In this document: positions 1-8,701 of the stretch, in pieces
Position numbering within the stretch: position 1 is the first letter of the stretch
Layout of the letters: the number at the start of each line of letters is the position of its first letter
Assembly: GCA_016708905.1 (NCBI GenBank)
Contig: JADJEV010000004.1
Location: 496,001 to 560,000 of the forward strand
Length of the DNA: 64,000 bases
Direction: 5' to 3'
From: Candidatus Methylophosphatis roskildensis
Lineage (GTDB): Bacteria; Pseudomonadota; Gammaproteobacteria; Burkholderiales; Rhodocyclaceae
Notes under the pieces: generated by a model
Seen by the model: only the letters and a program-made list of their open reading frames with translations
What the model was told of the DNA's origin: nothing
Databases searched by the model: none
Made by a program: the position numbers and the translations under genes

Positions 1-471
1 ATCGGCGCCGAAGAGCGCGGCCAGTCCGAAGCCATCGGGCACAACCTCTATGTCATGGCCGAACTGAGGGTGCCGATCATCTCCACGATCATCGGCGAGG
101 GTGGCTCGGGCGGGGCGCTGGCGATTGCCGTTGCCGATGCCGTGATCATGATGCAGTACTCGACCTATTCGGTGATCTCGCCCGAGGGCTGCGCCTCGAT
201 CCTCTGGAAGAGCGCCGACAAGGCGGGTGAAGCGGCCGAGATCATGGGCATTACCGCCAACCGGCTGAAGTCACTCGGGCTGGTCGATCGCGTCGTAGGC
301 GAACCGCTGGGCGGCGCCCATCGCGACCATCGTGCCGCGGCGCAGAACCTCAAGCGGGCACTGCAGGATGCGCTGCGCCAGTGCGCCGATCTGTCGCCCG
401 GCGAGCTGGTCGAGAAACGGCTCGACCGGCTGATGGGCTATGGCAAGTTCAAGGAACTCCCGGTCGCCTGA
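1..471 (+). CDS. accA: Acetyl-CoA carboxylase carboxyltransferase subunit alpha, C-terminal part
   Basis: This is the 3' part of accA; the reading frame is open to the first base of the window, so the N-terminus lies outside. The visible part starts IGAEERGQSEAIG and contains the carboxyltransferase core stretches EGGSGGALAIA and SPEGCASILWK, typical of AccA, and ends GKFKELPVA before TGA at 469-471. AccA with AccD transfers the carboxyl group from carboxybiotin to acetyl-CoA in the first committed step of fatty acid synthesis in the cytoplasm. The downstream tilS frame overlaps its end, an arrangement common in proteobacteria. Confidence 0.95.
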   Translation: MGAEERGQSEAIGHNLYVMAELRVPIISTIIGEGGSGGALAIAVADAVIMMQYSTYSVISPEGCASILWKSADKAGEAAEIMGITANRLKSLGLVDRVVGEPLGGAHRDHRAAAQNLKRALQDALRQCADLSPGELVEKRLDRLMGYGKFKELPVA

Positions 472-1804
472 TCCACTGATCGGCGCGCTGCGCGATCCAC
501 TCGAACGGCATGCGGTTCGCGCCAGCCGAATGGCGGTGGGCCTCAGCGGCGGCCGCGATTCGGTCGCGCTGCTGCATGCGCTGGCGCAGTTGCGCGACGA
601 ATTCCGTTTCGATCTTTCGGCGCTGCATGTTCATCACGGCCTGAATCCGGGCGCCGATCGCTGGGCCGAATTCTGCGCGCGCTTGTGCGACTCGCTGGCC
701 GTGCCGTTTCGCTGTACCCGCGTCGTGGTCGATCGGGCGGGCGGGCAGGGCGTCGAGGCGGCGGCGCGCATCGCGCGATACGCTGCCTACGCCGCGCTCG
801 ATGTCGACTGGATCGCGCTGGCCCATCATCGCGGCGATCAGGCGGAAACCGTGTTGCACAATCTGCTGCGCGGCGCCGGTCTGCGCGGCCTCTCCGGCAT
901 GCCCGGCGAACGGGCGATCGCGCCCGCGGGTCGACCGCGTCTGGTTCGCCCCCTGCTCGGCGTGCCGCGTGCGCTGATCGAGGACTACGTTCGCGAGCAG
1001 GCGCTCGAATGGGTGGAGGATCAATCCAATCTGGATGACGGCTACACGCGCAACTGGCTGCGCAAGGAGATCCTGCCGGCCCTCGCGCGGAAGTTTCCGG
1101 CCGCCGAGTCGGCGCTGACCCGCACGGCGGCCCTGGCGGCAGAAGCCGAGGCGCTGCTCGACGCGCTGGCCCGTGCGGACTTCGCTGCGGCCGCGCCGGC
1201 CGGTCGTCTGCGGCTCGATGCTGTGCGACGGCTCGATCCGCCGCGCGCACGCAACCTGCTGCGCCTGGTTCTGCGCGAGGCGGGCGTGGCGATGCCCGAT
1301 GCCGCGCGACTGGCCGAGCTGCAGCGCCAACTCGGCGAGATCGGCCGCGATACGCGTTTCGAATTCGACTTCGGTTGCGTCGAACTGCGCTGCCACGCCG
1401 GCGAGCTGCATGTCATCGAACGAGAGGCAGGCCGGGGAGCCGCGTGGGATGGCGATCTACGCGTGCCATGGGCCGGAGAGCCGCATCTGGAGTGGCCCGG
1501 CGGGCAGGTGCTGTTCGAGAGCGCCATCGGATGCGGCTTTTCGGCTGATCGGGTTTCGGGCCGTGCGTGCCACCTTGCGGCCCGCCGCGGCGGCGAATCG
1601 ATCCAGCCCGACCCGCGCCGGCCGCGCCGCTCCCTCAAGCATTGGTATCAGGAACTCGGCGTGCCGCCGTGGGAACGCGCGGCGCGACCGATACTCTGGT
1701 GCGGTGATGCGGTAGTGTGGGTGCCGGGCATCGGCGTCGACGTCGGCTTCGCCTGCGAGCCGGGCCAGCCCGGCTGCTTGCCAAAGTGGATGCCAGTCGA
1801 GTGA
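440..1804 (+). CDS. tilS: tRNA(Ile)-lysidine synthase TilS
   Basis: TilS attaches lysine to C34 of the CAU-anticodon tRNA(Ile) using ATP, changing both codon and amino-acid specificity. The N-terminal PP-loop SGGRDS is clear (about residues 33-38), followed by a catalytic-domain stretch with LHVHHGL and the C-terminal TilS domain (RRGGESIQP, RRSLKHWYQELGVPPWERA). Length (454 aa) fits the family. The ATG at 440 overlaps accA by 32 bases; a start just before the PP-loop would be too short, so an upstream start is preferred, although the exact codon is uncertain. It is a housekeeping gene bordering the nif region. Confidence 0.93.
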   Translation: MASSRNSRSPDPLIGALRDPLERHAVRASRMAVGLSGGRDSVALLHALAQLRDEFRFDLSALHVHHGLNPGADRWAEFCARLCDSLAVPFRCTRVVVDRAGGQGVEAAARIARYAAYAALDVDWIALAHHRGDQAETVLHNLLRGAGLRGLSGMPGERAIAPAGRPRLVRPLLGVPRALIEDYVREQALEWVEDQSNLDDGYTRNWLRKEILPALARKFPAAESALTRTAALAAEAEALLDALARADFAAAAPAGRLRLDAVRRLDPPRARNLLRLVLREAGVAMPDAARLAELQRQLGEIGRDTRFEFDFGCVELRCHAGELHVIEREAGRGAAWDGDLRVPWAGEPHLEWPGGQVLFESAIGCGFSADRVSGRACHLAARRGGESIQPDPRRPRRSLKHWYQELGVPPWERAARPILWCGDAVVWVPGIGVDVGFACEPGQPGCLPKWMPVE

Positions 1805-2463
1805 GCTTTCGTCTTGCGGCTACCTCCCGATCTCAGGGAGCAGCGTGGTCTCCCATCTCCCCCTCTCATGAGATGCGTCGTCGTCCCGCTCCCGCCCCCT
1901 TTCGGCTTGGGTTTGGGCACGATTCTGCGGCCATGACGTCACTCGTTTTGTCGGAAGATGCGGTAGATCTGCGCGATTTCGTGCTGGGGAGAAAGCCACG
2001 CCGGAGGATGGTCGGGCCGGGCGGGCGATCGTGTTTGCTTCCGAGGTGCACGCGAAACTGCGCCACCCAACGATGGACTCTCCCTGACTCGGTGGCTGCT
2101 GGGGCGGTACGCGGGTGCCGTGGATGCGCTGGAAGAGGGATTGCCATTTTGACCAACACCCATTCGAGCGGATCCACCCGGGCAGTGCTGCTTCTTCGCG
2201 GGCCCGCACCGCATGGACCTCTTGCTCGGGCAGACGGGCGCGGGCACGTGGCGGTCGCAGCCGCCCCGGCGCACGTCGGATCGCCCGGAGCGCGAGGCGC
2301 TCCTCGCTCTTCTCGCGCGGGGGCAGCCGTACTTCGGCATGTCCCTGACCCAAGTCGGATGGTCGGAGTTGATCGGTGCATTCGCGCGTCGACCAGTTCG
2401 CGTCATTAGTCTCTTCGCTGCCCCCCAAAAAAGCTTGTCGCGGGCGTCGAATAGGGTGCGCAA
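1805..2463. other. Gene-poor spacer between tilS and nifA
   Basis: About 660 bases with several overlapping open frames on both strands but none with a recognisable domain, a good ribosome binding site or a clear codon bias. The best candidate is a 92-residue frame at 2213-2491 on the plus strand, but it runs through the nifA promoter and I do not support it. The segment may hold decayed sequence or upstream regulatory sites for nifA. I found no perfect TGT-N10-ACA site in it. Confidence 0.4.
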
Positions 2464-2479
2464 TGGCACGGCATTTGCG
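2464..2479 (+). promoter_or_regulatory. Sigma54 (-24/-12) promoter of nifA
   Basis: The sequence TGGCACGGCATTTGCG matches the TGGCAC-N5-TTGC consensus exactly, with GG at 2465-2466 and GC at 2477-2478 separated by 10 bases. It lies about 140 bases before the preferred nifA start. It implies enhancer-dependent transcription of nifA, either by NifA itself or by an NtrC-type activator; no obvious NifA site was found upstream. Confidence 0.75.
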
Positions 2480-2617
2480 ACGTCACAATAGCCAAAAGAA
2501 GACTCATAGCACCGTGCGACTCGGGACGAGCGCGTCGCACGTACGGAAAGTTTGGGGAGATCATCTCGTTGCGGATTGTCCGCAGCGAGAATGCGAACAC
2601 GAATTCCGGAGCGTGCC

Positions 2618-4267
2618 ATGGTCCGTGAACCAAGCAACAGAGCCAATCTTGAGCTAGTGACGATCTATGAGATCAGCAAGATCCTGAGTTCGTCACTCGA
2701 TCTGTCGAAGACCTTTCACGAAGTGCTGAATCTCCTCGCAGCCCACCTCGAAATACGCCGGGGATTGGTCATCTTGAAGCATGAAGATGGTGCGCTGCAC
2801 TTGTTTAGTGCTGTCGGCTTGTCGCGCGACGAGTACGATCGCGGCACTTATCAGTTGGGCGAGGGTATCATCGGGCGCATACTCAGGGCCGGCATGGCGG
2901 TGGTAGTTCCGGATCTCGCGCAGGAACCTCTGTTCCTCAACCGTACTGGCGCGCTCGACGAGAAGGCCGATGCCGCGGTAGCGTTGATCGGCGTGCCGAT
3001 CAAGGCCGGCGGCGACAAGGTCGGGGTACTGGCGATCGATCGCCTGGCGCGCGAGCATGGGCGCGGCTTCGACGACGACGTGCGCTTCCTGTCGATGGTC
3101 TCGAACCTGTTGGGTCAGGCCTTGTCACTGCAGCGTAATGTCACCGAAGAGCGCGCCCAGTTGGTACAGGTGGCGCGGCGGACGAGTGGCGAGGCTCGTG
3201 GCAGCTTGAGCCTGGACAATGTGGTCGGCAAGTCGCCGCGCATGCAGGAGGTGTTCGCGGAAGTGCTGCAGGCGGCACCATCGCGCGCGACCGTTTTGCT
3301 GCGCGGAGAGTCTGGAACTGGCAAGGAAGTCATCGCCCGCGCGGTTCATTTCCACTCGCTGCGCAAGGACGCGCCATTCGTCAAGCTCAACTGTGCGGCC
3401 TTGTCGGAAACGCTGCTCGAATCCGAGCTGTTCGGGCACGAGAAAGGCGCGTTCACCGGTGCGATCGCCGAACGCAAGGGGCGCTTCGAACTCGCGCACA
3501 GTGGCACGCTGTTTCTCGACGAAATCGGCGACATCTCGCCGGCCTTTCAGGCCAAGCTGTTGCGCGTGATACAGGAGCGCGAATTCGAGCGCGTCGGCGG
3601 TACGCGGCCCATCAAGGTCGACGTTCGGCTCGTATTCGCCACCAATCGGGATCTCGAAAAAGCCGTCTCGATGGGCGAGTTTCGCGCGGATCTGTACTAT
3701 CGCATCAACGTGGTCGGCATATTCCTTCCGCCACTGCGCGAGCGTCGCGAAGACATCCCCGCACTGGTCGGCTACTTTCTCAGTCGCTTCAACAAGGACA
3801 ACGCGCGCCGCGTCAAGATGTCTCCGGAGGCGCTCATTCTGCTGACCAACTGCTTCTGGCCGGGTAACGTGCGAGAGCTGGAAAACTGCATCGAGCGAAC
3901 CGCCACAATGAACAAGGGCGACTTGATCCGTTCGCTCAATTTTCCTTGTTCGCATGATCGCTGCCTTACCCGCACGCTGCACGAACCGGCGTCTTTGGAA
4001 ACGCAGTTCGTGCCACTCGATTCGGTGGTTCGAGAAGCGCCGTCGCGACCCGTCGAGCCGCCGAACCCGGTCGCTGCCGGCGCGACACACGATGGGTCAA
4101 ACCACCCGGTCAATGACGACATGCCGGAAACCGAGCGCGACCGTCTTGTTTGGGCGATGGAGCAGTGCGGCTGGGTTCAGGCCAAGGCGGCGCGCCTGCT
4201 AAACATCACGCCGCGACAGATCGGTTATGCGCTGCAGAAGTACAACATCGAAGTGCGCAAGTTCTGA
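2618..4267 (+). CDS. nifA: Nif-specific sigma54-dependent transcriptional activator NifA
   Basis: NifA activates the sigma54 promoters of the nif genes. Domains in order: an N-terminal GAF domain (EISKILSSSLDLSKTF onward), a central AAA+ domain with Walker A GESGTGKE and the sigma54-contact loop GAFTGA, and a C-terminal Fis-type helix-turn-helix (AKAARLLNITPRQIGYAL). Between the AAA+ domain and the DNA-binding domain the cysteines encoded at 3851, 3887, 3947 and 3962 form C-x11-C-x19-C-x4-C, the signature of oxygen-sensitive NifA proteins that do not need NifL; no nifL is present in the window. The start at 2618 has GGAG seven bases upstream; an in-frame ATG at 2552 is possible but has no better site. 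The protein is 549 residues. Confidence 0.95.
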   Translation: MVREPSNRANLELVTIYEISKILSSSLDLSKTFHEVLNLLAAHLEIRRGLVILKHEDGALHLFSAVGLSRDEYDRGTYQLGEGIIGRILRAGMAVVVPDLAQEPLFLNRTGALDEKADAAVALIGVPIKAGGDKVGVLAIDRLAREHGRGFDDDVRFLSMVSNLLGQALSLQRNVTEERAQLVQVARRTSGEARGSLSLDNVVGKSPRMQEVFAEVLQAAPSRATVLLRGESGTGKEVIARAVHFHSLRKDAPFVKLNCAALSETLLESELFGHEKGAFTGAIAERKGRFELAHSGTLFLDEIGDISPAFQAKLLRVIQEREFERVGGTRPIKVDVRLVFATNRDLEKAVSMGEFRADLYYRINVVGIFLPPLRERREDIPALVGYFLSRFNKDNARRVKMSPEALILLTNCFWPGNVRELENCIERTATMNKGDLIRSLNFPCSHDRCLTRTLHEPASLETQFVPLDSVVREAPSRPVEPPNPVAAGATHDGSNHPVNDDMPETERDRLVWAMEQCGWVQAKAARLLNITPRQIGYALQKYNIEVRKF

Positions 4268-4411
4268 ACGTCGTCGTCCGTCCCGGCGGCGTCTGGTGCA
4301 TGCCATGAGGAATTGCGCGCCCAGGCCGGTCTCCTGGAAACGCATTCCGCGCGGTGCGTCATGACTGGACTTTCGCTTGGCCCGGGTCGCCCGAGGCACG
4401 ATTGTTTTCTT

Positions 4412-4427
4412 TGTAGCGAAGGCGACA
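4412..4427. promoter_or_regulatory. NifA upstream activator site for nifB
   Basis: TGT-AGCGAAGGCG-ACA is a perfect match to the NifA enhancer consensus TGT-N10-ACA. It lies about 87 bases upstream of the nifB -24 element, the usual distance for an enhancer that loops onto sigma54 polymerase. Confidence 0.75.
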
Positions 4428-4513
4428 AGCGGCTTCGTCGCATGGTCTGATTGTTGGCTTTCGACGTCCGCCGAGAATGACCTAACTCGCTGAATCCAAT
4501 GCCTTGACGCGAG

Positions 4514-4529
4514 TGGCATGCTTTTGGCT
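4514..4529 (+). promoter_or_regulatory. Sigma54 (-24/-12) promoter of the nifB operon
   Basis: TGGCATGCTTTTGGCT keeps the invariant GG (4515-4516) and GC (4527-4528) with 10 bases between. It departs from consensus at one base of each element. It lies about 40 bases before the nifB start codon and downstream of a perfect NifA site. Confidence 0.8.
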
Positions 4530-4570
4530 AAAACCCACGTGTCCAACCCCGACACGACCCGGAGCGCGCC

Positions 4571-6118
4571 ATGCAAGGAGAAACCGCCTACATCGGCATC
4601 AAGGAAATAAAGCCGCTCGCCAGGATCGCCGAACCCAACGGATGCCGCACGACGGGTGGCGACGGCAAGTCGGGCTGCGATTCGAAATCCGGTTCTGCCG
4701 ACGTGCCCGAACACATCTGGGACAAGATCAAGAACCACCCGTGCTACAGCGAGGAGGCCCACCACCACTATGCACGCATGCATGTTGCGGTCGCCCCGGC
4801 CTGCAATATCCAGTGCAACTACTGCAACCGCAAGTACGATTGCGCCAACGAATCGCGTCCCGGTGTGGTCAGCGAACGGCTGACGCCAGAACAGGCATCG
4901 AAGAAGGTGCTCGCCGTCGCCAGCGCGATTCCGCAGATGACGGTGCTCGGCATTGCCGGTCCGGGCGATCCTCTCGCCAATCCGGAAAAGACCTTCCGGA
5001 CCTTCGAGCTGATCAGCAAAAAGGCACCGGACATCAAGTTGTGCCTGTCGACCAACGGACTCGCGCTGCCTGGCCTGATGGATCGAATCGTCCAATACAA
5101 CATCGACCATGTAACGATCACCATCAACATGGTCGACCCGGAAATCGGGCAGCACATCTACCCGTGGATCTTCTGGAACCATAGGCGATGGGCCGGCCTC
5201 GATGCGGCGAAGATCATCCACGAGCACCAAATGGAAGGCCTCGAGATGCTCACGGCCCGCGGTATCCTCGCCAAGATCAACTCGGTGATGATCCCCGGCA
5301 TCAATGACGCGCACCTGATCGAGGTCAATCGCGAGGTGAAGAAGCGGGGTGCATTCCTGCACAACATCATGCCGCTGATTTCCAGCCCGGAACATGGCAC
5401 GGTGTTCGGTCTCAACGGCCAGCGTGGGCCGACGGCGCACGAACTCAAGGCGCTGCAGGACCAGTGCGAAGAAGGCGCGATGAACGTGATGCGGCACTGC
5501 CGCCAGTGCCGCGCCGACGCTGTCGGTCTGCTCGGCGAGGATCGCAGCGGCGAGTTTTCCACCGACACGATCGAGGCTATGGACGTCAAGTACGATCTCG
5601 ATGCACGCCGCGTCTACCACGAACTGGTCGAAGAGCAGCGAGATGCCAGGCTTGCCGCCAGGCAGGACGCGCTCGCCGGTCTGGACGGCGAAGCCAGCGA
5701 CATCAGGATTCTCGTCGCAGTCGCCACCAAGGGCGAGGGCAGGATCAACGAGCACTTCGGCCACGCCGGCGAGTTCCAGATCTACGAACTGTCGACTGCC
5801 GGCGCCAAGTTCGTCGGCCATCGCCGGGTCGATCTCTACTGCCAGGGTGGCTATGGCGACGAGGATGCATTGCCCAGCGTGGTCCGGGCGATCAATGACT
5901 GCCACGCAGTAATGGTCGCGAAGATCGGTGGCTGTCCTAGCGACGAACTGCGCGATGCCGGTATCGACCCGGTCGAGGATTACGCGCATGAATTGATCGA
6001 ACAGTCGGCAATCGCCTACTTCAAGGAATACCTGGCCGCTGTGAAGTCGGGCCAGATCGAGCACCAGGCTCGCGGCGACGCGGCGATCCGCCAGGGCGCC
6101 TATATCGCAGCCGCGTGA
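4571..6118 (+). CDS. nifB: Nitrogenase FeMo-cofactor biosynthesis protein NifB
   Basis: NifB is the radical SAM enzyme that builds NifB-co, the 8Fe-9S-carbide core of the FeMo-cofactor. The radical SAM motif C-x3-C-x2-C is at residues 78-85 (CNIQCNYC), and a later HCRQCRAD motif belongs to the auxiliary cluster region. The C-terminal part, from about residue 375 (IRILVAVATKGEGRINEHFG), is a NifX/NafY-like carrier domain, so this is the long two-domain form (515 aa). The start has AAGGAG-like sequence shortly downstream of the sigma54 promoter and a short leader. First gene of a long operon. Confidence 0.97.
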   Translation: MQGETAYIGIKEIKPLARIAEPNGCRTTGGDGKSGCDSKSGSADVPEHIWDKIKNHPCYSEEAHHHYARMHVAVAPACNIQCNYCNRKYDCANESRPGVVSERLTPEQASKKVLAVASAIPQMTVLGIAGPGDPLANPEKTFRTFELISKKAPDIKLCLSTNGLALPGLMDRIVQYNIDHVTITINMVDPEIGQHIYPWIFWNHRRWAGLDAAKIIHEHQMEGLEMLTARGILAKINSVMIPGINDAHLIEVNREVKKRGAFLHNIMPLISSPEHGTVFGLNGQRGPTAHELKALQDQCEEGAMNVMRHCRQCRADAVGLLGEDRSGEFSTDTIEAMDVKYDLDARRVYHELVEEQRDARLAARQDALAGLDGEASDIRILVAVATKGEGRINEHFGHAGEFQIYELSTAGAKFVGHRRVDLYCQGGYGDEDALPSVVRAINDCHAVMVAKIGGCPSDELRDAGIDPVEDYAHELIEQSAIAYFKEYLAAVKSGQIEHQARGDAAIRQGAYIAAA

Positions 6119-6150
6119 TTCGTCCACCATGAAACCGGAAGGAGCCAGCC

Positions 6151-6345
6151 ATGGCCTACAAGATCATCGCATCGAGTTGTACCGCGTGTTCCGCGTGCGA
6201 ACCCGAGTGCCCCAACGTCGCCATCCGTGAAAAGAGCGGCACATACATCATCGACCCGAACAAATGCACCGAGTGCGAGGGGCAGTTCGACAGTCCCCAG
6301 TGCGTCGCCGTGTGTCCGGTCGACGGCACCGTCATCAAGGCTTGA
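6151..6345 (+). CDS. fdxN: 2[4Fe-4S] ferredoxin of FdxN type
   Basis: This 64-residue ferredoxin has two cysteine clusters, CTACSACEPEC near the N-terminus and CTECEGQFDSPQCVAVC in the second half, with the 8-residue insertion typical of the NifB-associated ferredoxins. Proteins of this type are thought to donate electrons to NifB. It lies 32 bases after nifB with a GGAAGGAG ribosome binding site at about 6137, supporting co-transcription and a shared role. Confidence 0.93.
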   Translation: MAYKIIASSCTACSACEPECPNVAIREKSGTYIIDPNKCTECEGQFDSPQCVAVCPVDGTVIKA

Positions 6346-6354
6346 GGGCAGGTC

Positions 6355-6762
6355 ATGACGAAGACGCCCAACGTCACCGTTACGCTCGCGGCAGAGAAGT
6401 TCATCAGTCGCATGGTGCGCCTTTCCGGGCTGAGCGAGGGTGCCGGCTTGCGCCTCGTCGTCAGTGCCGGCGGCTGCTCGGGCCTCAACTCGGCATTTAC
6501 GGTTGAGGCGAGCCCGGCCGCAGGTGATTCGATCGTCGACGTAAACGGCGTGCCGCTTTTCCTGCCGGGCGAGAGCTGCGCGCTGCTCGACGGGGTGACG
6601 GTTGACTTCTCGGACAGCCAGATGTCTTCGGGATTCGCCTTCGTCAACCCGAATGGCAACCCCTGTGCCTGCGATTCGAGCGCGGGCGAGGGAGGGCATC
6701 GCGCAACCCTATCGGGCGGCAAGGTCGTGACATTCGACTTCGCCTCGATCAAGCGCGTCTAG
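6355..6762 (+). CDS. A-type iron-sulfur carrier (HesB/IscA family), nif-associated
   Basis: The 135-residue protein has the A-type fold pattern: LRLVVSAGGCSGLNSAF holds the first conserved cysteine, and NGNPCACDS near the end holds the C-x-C pair, here CAC rather than the usual CGC. Members of this family carry or deliver Fe-S clusters. Its position directly after the NifB ferredoxin suggests a role in supplying clusters for nitrogenase maturation. A C-terminal tail of about 25 residues extends beyond the usual end. It starts 9 bases after the ferredoxin stop. Confidence 0.88.
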   Translation: MTKTPNVTVTLAAEKFISRMVRLSGLSEGAGLRLVVSAGGCSGLNSAFTVEASPAAGDSIVDVNGVPLFLPGESCALLDGVTVDFSDSQMSSGFAFVNPNGNPCACDSSAGEGGHRATLSGGKVVTFDFASIKRV

Positions 6763-7289
6763 TGGGTGCCGGGCCGGGTGTGGCGAGCGGGATCCATGAC
6801 GACTGGCTGGAAGAGGCCTGCATGGGGCATGGCCTATCGGCTGAGGTGCAGGCGCTGGTCTACGCCGCGGCGAAGTCGTGGGACGATGAGGTGCGAGCGG
6901 AAGCCCTGCTTGCCGAAGCCGCCCAGCGTGCGCCCGACCATGCCGCGGTGCTTATCGCGCGCTATCGCTTCTACTTCTACCGCAACCGGCTGGACGATGC
7001 GCTGTTGGTTGCATGCGATTGCCTGGCCAAGGCTGCGAGCGACATCCGGGCACCGCTGGACTGGCGGGCGGTCGAGCCCTCGCACGCAAACTTCGACAGC
7101 TACGGCGTGCTGCCGCGCTTCTATCTGTTTGCGCTCAAGGGCTACGCCTACCTCAACATGCGGCTGGGCAACCTGGGCGAGGGCGCGCAGGCGCTCGACA
7201 AGCTGGAACACCTGGACCCGACCGACAGGCTCAACGGATCGGTGCTGCGCGGCGTGCTTGATCGGATGGGGCGGGACGATGACGACTGA
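6762..7289 (+). CDS. TPR-like protein of unknown function in the nifB operon
   Basis: I do not recognise a named family. The GTG start at 6762 overlaps the stop of the preceding gene by one base; an in-frame GTG at 6780 is an alternative. The 175-residue product is helical and rich in alanine and leucine, with paired-helix stretches (EALLAEAAQRAPDHAAVLIARYR; LPRFYLFALKGYAYLNMRLG in part) that resemble tetratricopeptide repeats, so it may act as a scaffold. Its 3' end overlaps the next gene by 11 bases, which suggests translational coupling with the LRV protein. Confidence 0.75.
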   Translation: MGAGPGVASGIHDDWLEEACMGHGLSAEVQALVYAAAKSWDDEVRAEALLAEAAQRAPDHAAVLIARYRFYFYRNRLDDALLVACDCLAKAASDIRAPLDWRAVEPSHANFDSYGVLPRFYLFALKGYAYLNMRLGNLGEGAQALDKLEHLDPTDRLNGSVLRGVLDRMGRDDDD

Positions 7290-8076
7290 GTCCACGGAAG
7301 GGCCGCCGAAAGCCATGGACTGGCAGGATCAGCCGCTGGACTGTGCCACCTGTCGCAATGCCGACTTGCGTGCCGCCGGCCGGTGCAAGCCGGAGCATGC
7401 CTGTGCCTTCGATCGCTATTCCAAGCGTATTGCACGATTCTTCAGCTGGAATCCGGCAACCGCCGAACAGTACGTGAATCACCCGTACTTCGAGGTGCGC
7501 GCCATCATCGCCCGCTACGTGAACGTGTTTGAGTTGCAACGCCTCGCGAAGGATCCGGACGAGAGCGTGCGCCTGTCGGCGGCACTGCGACTGCCACAGG
7601 CGCAGTTGAGGAAACTGGTCGGCGATCCCGATCGCGAAGTTCGCATTCGTGTCGCCCAGCGTCTCGACCCGGCAGAACTGGGCGCGCTGATATGGGATGC
7701 GGACTACTTCGTGCGCAGTATCGTTGCGCGTCGCCTGCCGGCGGGATTGCTCGGCAGGATGGCGAACGATGCCGACGCTGAGGTGCGCGGCCAGGTCGCC
7801 AGGCGCATCGACGAGCAAGGGCTGCTGGCGATGCGCCTCGACGAGGAAGCCGATGTGCGGCTGATCGTCGCGCAAGGACTGCGCCCTTCGCTGCTGCACC
7901 TACTTGCGGACGACCCCGACTGGCGTGTGCGATTCGAGGTCGCGCGGCGTACCGAAGACACAGCCTTGGCCGCCAGACTGGCCGGAGATGATGACCCGAT
8001 GGTGTGCGAAGCGGCTGCGGAGCGGTCCGGCGCCGGTACGAGACCGGCGGTCAGCGACGCAATGGCAGGGCGATGA
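7279..8076 (+). CDS. Leucine-rich-repeat-variant (LRV) iron-sulfur protein
   Basis: The N-terminus has a cysteine cluster (CATC, then C and C in GRCKPEHAC) matching the 4Fe-4S domain found at the front of LRV proteins. It is followed by about eight short helical repeats of the form DPDREVRIRVAQRL / DADAEVRGQVARRI, the leucine-rich-repeat variant first described from an Azotobacter nif-region protein. The function is unknown; the fold suggests protein-protein contact. The ATG at 7279 is chosen because it overlaps the previous stop and begins just before the cysteine cluster; the frame upstream is a shadow of the previous gene. 265 residues. Confidence 0.85.
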   Translation: MTTESTEGPPKAMDWQDQPLDCATCRNADLRAAGRCKPEHACAFDRYSKRIARFFSWNPATAEQYVNHPYFEVRAIIARYVNVFELQRLAKDPDESVRLSAALRLPQAQLRKLVGDPDREVRIRVAQRLDPAELGALIWDADYFVRSIVARRLPAGLLGRMANDADAEVRGQVARRIDEQGLLAMRLDEEADVRLIVAQGLRPSLLHLLADDPDWRVRFEVARRTEDTALAARLAGDDDPMVCEAAAERSGAGTRPAVSDAMAGR

Positions 8077-8097
8077 GCGATTGCAAGAGGCGGGAAA

Positions 8098-8394
8098 ATG
8101 GGACGCGCGCGCGACGGCAGTGTTATCGAACTCGACGATCCACCGGCTTTCGACTACGGCGAAAGAGTGCGCTCGAAAAAGGTCGTGCGCAACGATGGAA
8201 CCTTCCCGGGCAAGGAGATCGGCGAGATTCTGGTCACCAAGGGCGATGTCGGCTACGTCACCAGCATCGGCAGCTTTCTGCAGCAGTTCTATATCTATGG
8301 CGTGGAATGGATCGATCGCGGCTACCGCGTCGGCATGAAGAGGCGCGAGCTCGAGTCGCTCGACCAGCCGGGCGAGGACGACGGACTCAACTGA
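8098..8394 (+). CDS. nifZ: Nitrogen fixation protein NifZ, first copy
   Basis: NifZ helps mature the P-cluster of the MoFe protein, probably together with a chaperone-like step. The 98-residue protein shows the family core: YGERVRSKKVVRNDGTFPG and GDVGYVTSIGSFLQQFYIYGVEWID, the SH3-like NifZ domain. It follows the LRV gene by 21 bases with a GGCGGGAAA ribosome binding site. A second NifZ-like gene is next to it. Confidence 0.93.
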   Translation: MGRARDGSVIELDDPPAFDYGERVRSKKVVRNDGTFPGKEIGEILVTKGDVGYVTSIGSFLQQFYIYGVEWIDRGYRVGMKRRELESLDQPGEDDGLN

Positions 8395-8425
8395 GACGAA
8401 TGATCGTCTCGACAAGGAGCAAAGG

Positions 8426-8686
8426 ATGGGAGAAATCGCCGATGTCCGGTTGCCCAAATACCGCGAAGGGCAGCGGGTGGTGGCGGCGGCCGCTCTCTTC
8501 AACGACGGCTCGCACCCGGAGCGCGAAGCCGACGCGTTGCTGGTCGAGGCCGGTTCGACCGGCGAAGTCGTTCAGGTTGGTCACCACATTGACGAGAACC
8601 TGCCGATCTACATGGTCGACTTCGTCGCCGCCGATGGCCGGCCATGCGTGGTCGGCTGCCTCGAAGAGGAGCTGGTTTCCGCCTGA
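8426..8686 (+). CDS. nifZ: NifZ family protein, second copy
   Basis: This 86-residue protein has the same NifZ core pattern (KYREGQRVVAAAALFNDGSHP, then GSTGEVVQVGHHIDENLPIYMVDF) but is clearly diverged from the adjacent copy. Paired nifZ genes occur in several betaproteobacterial and alphaproteobacterial nif clusters. A good AAGGAG site lies just before the ATG. Division of labour between the two copies cannot be judged from sequence. Confidence 0.85.
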   Translation: MGEIADVRLPKYREGQRVVAAAALFNDGSHPEREADALLVEAGSTGEVVQVGHHIDENLPIYMVDFVAADGRPCVVGCLEEELVSA

Positions 8687-8701
8687 GGGAGACCACCACC
8701 G

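Noticed and set aside
1717..2657. Several overlapping frames on both strands between tilS and nifA.
   Set aside because: No recognisable domain, inconsistent codon use, and the nifA promoter lies inside one of them.
4199..6130. A 643-codon minus-strand frame opposite nifB.
   Set aside because: The plus-strand NifB has all family motifs; the antisense frame shows no domain and mirrors codon bias.
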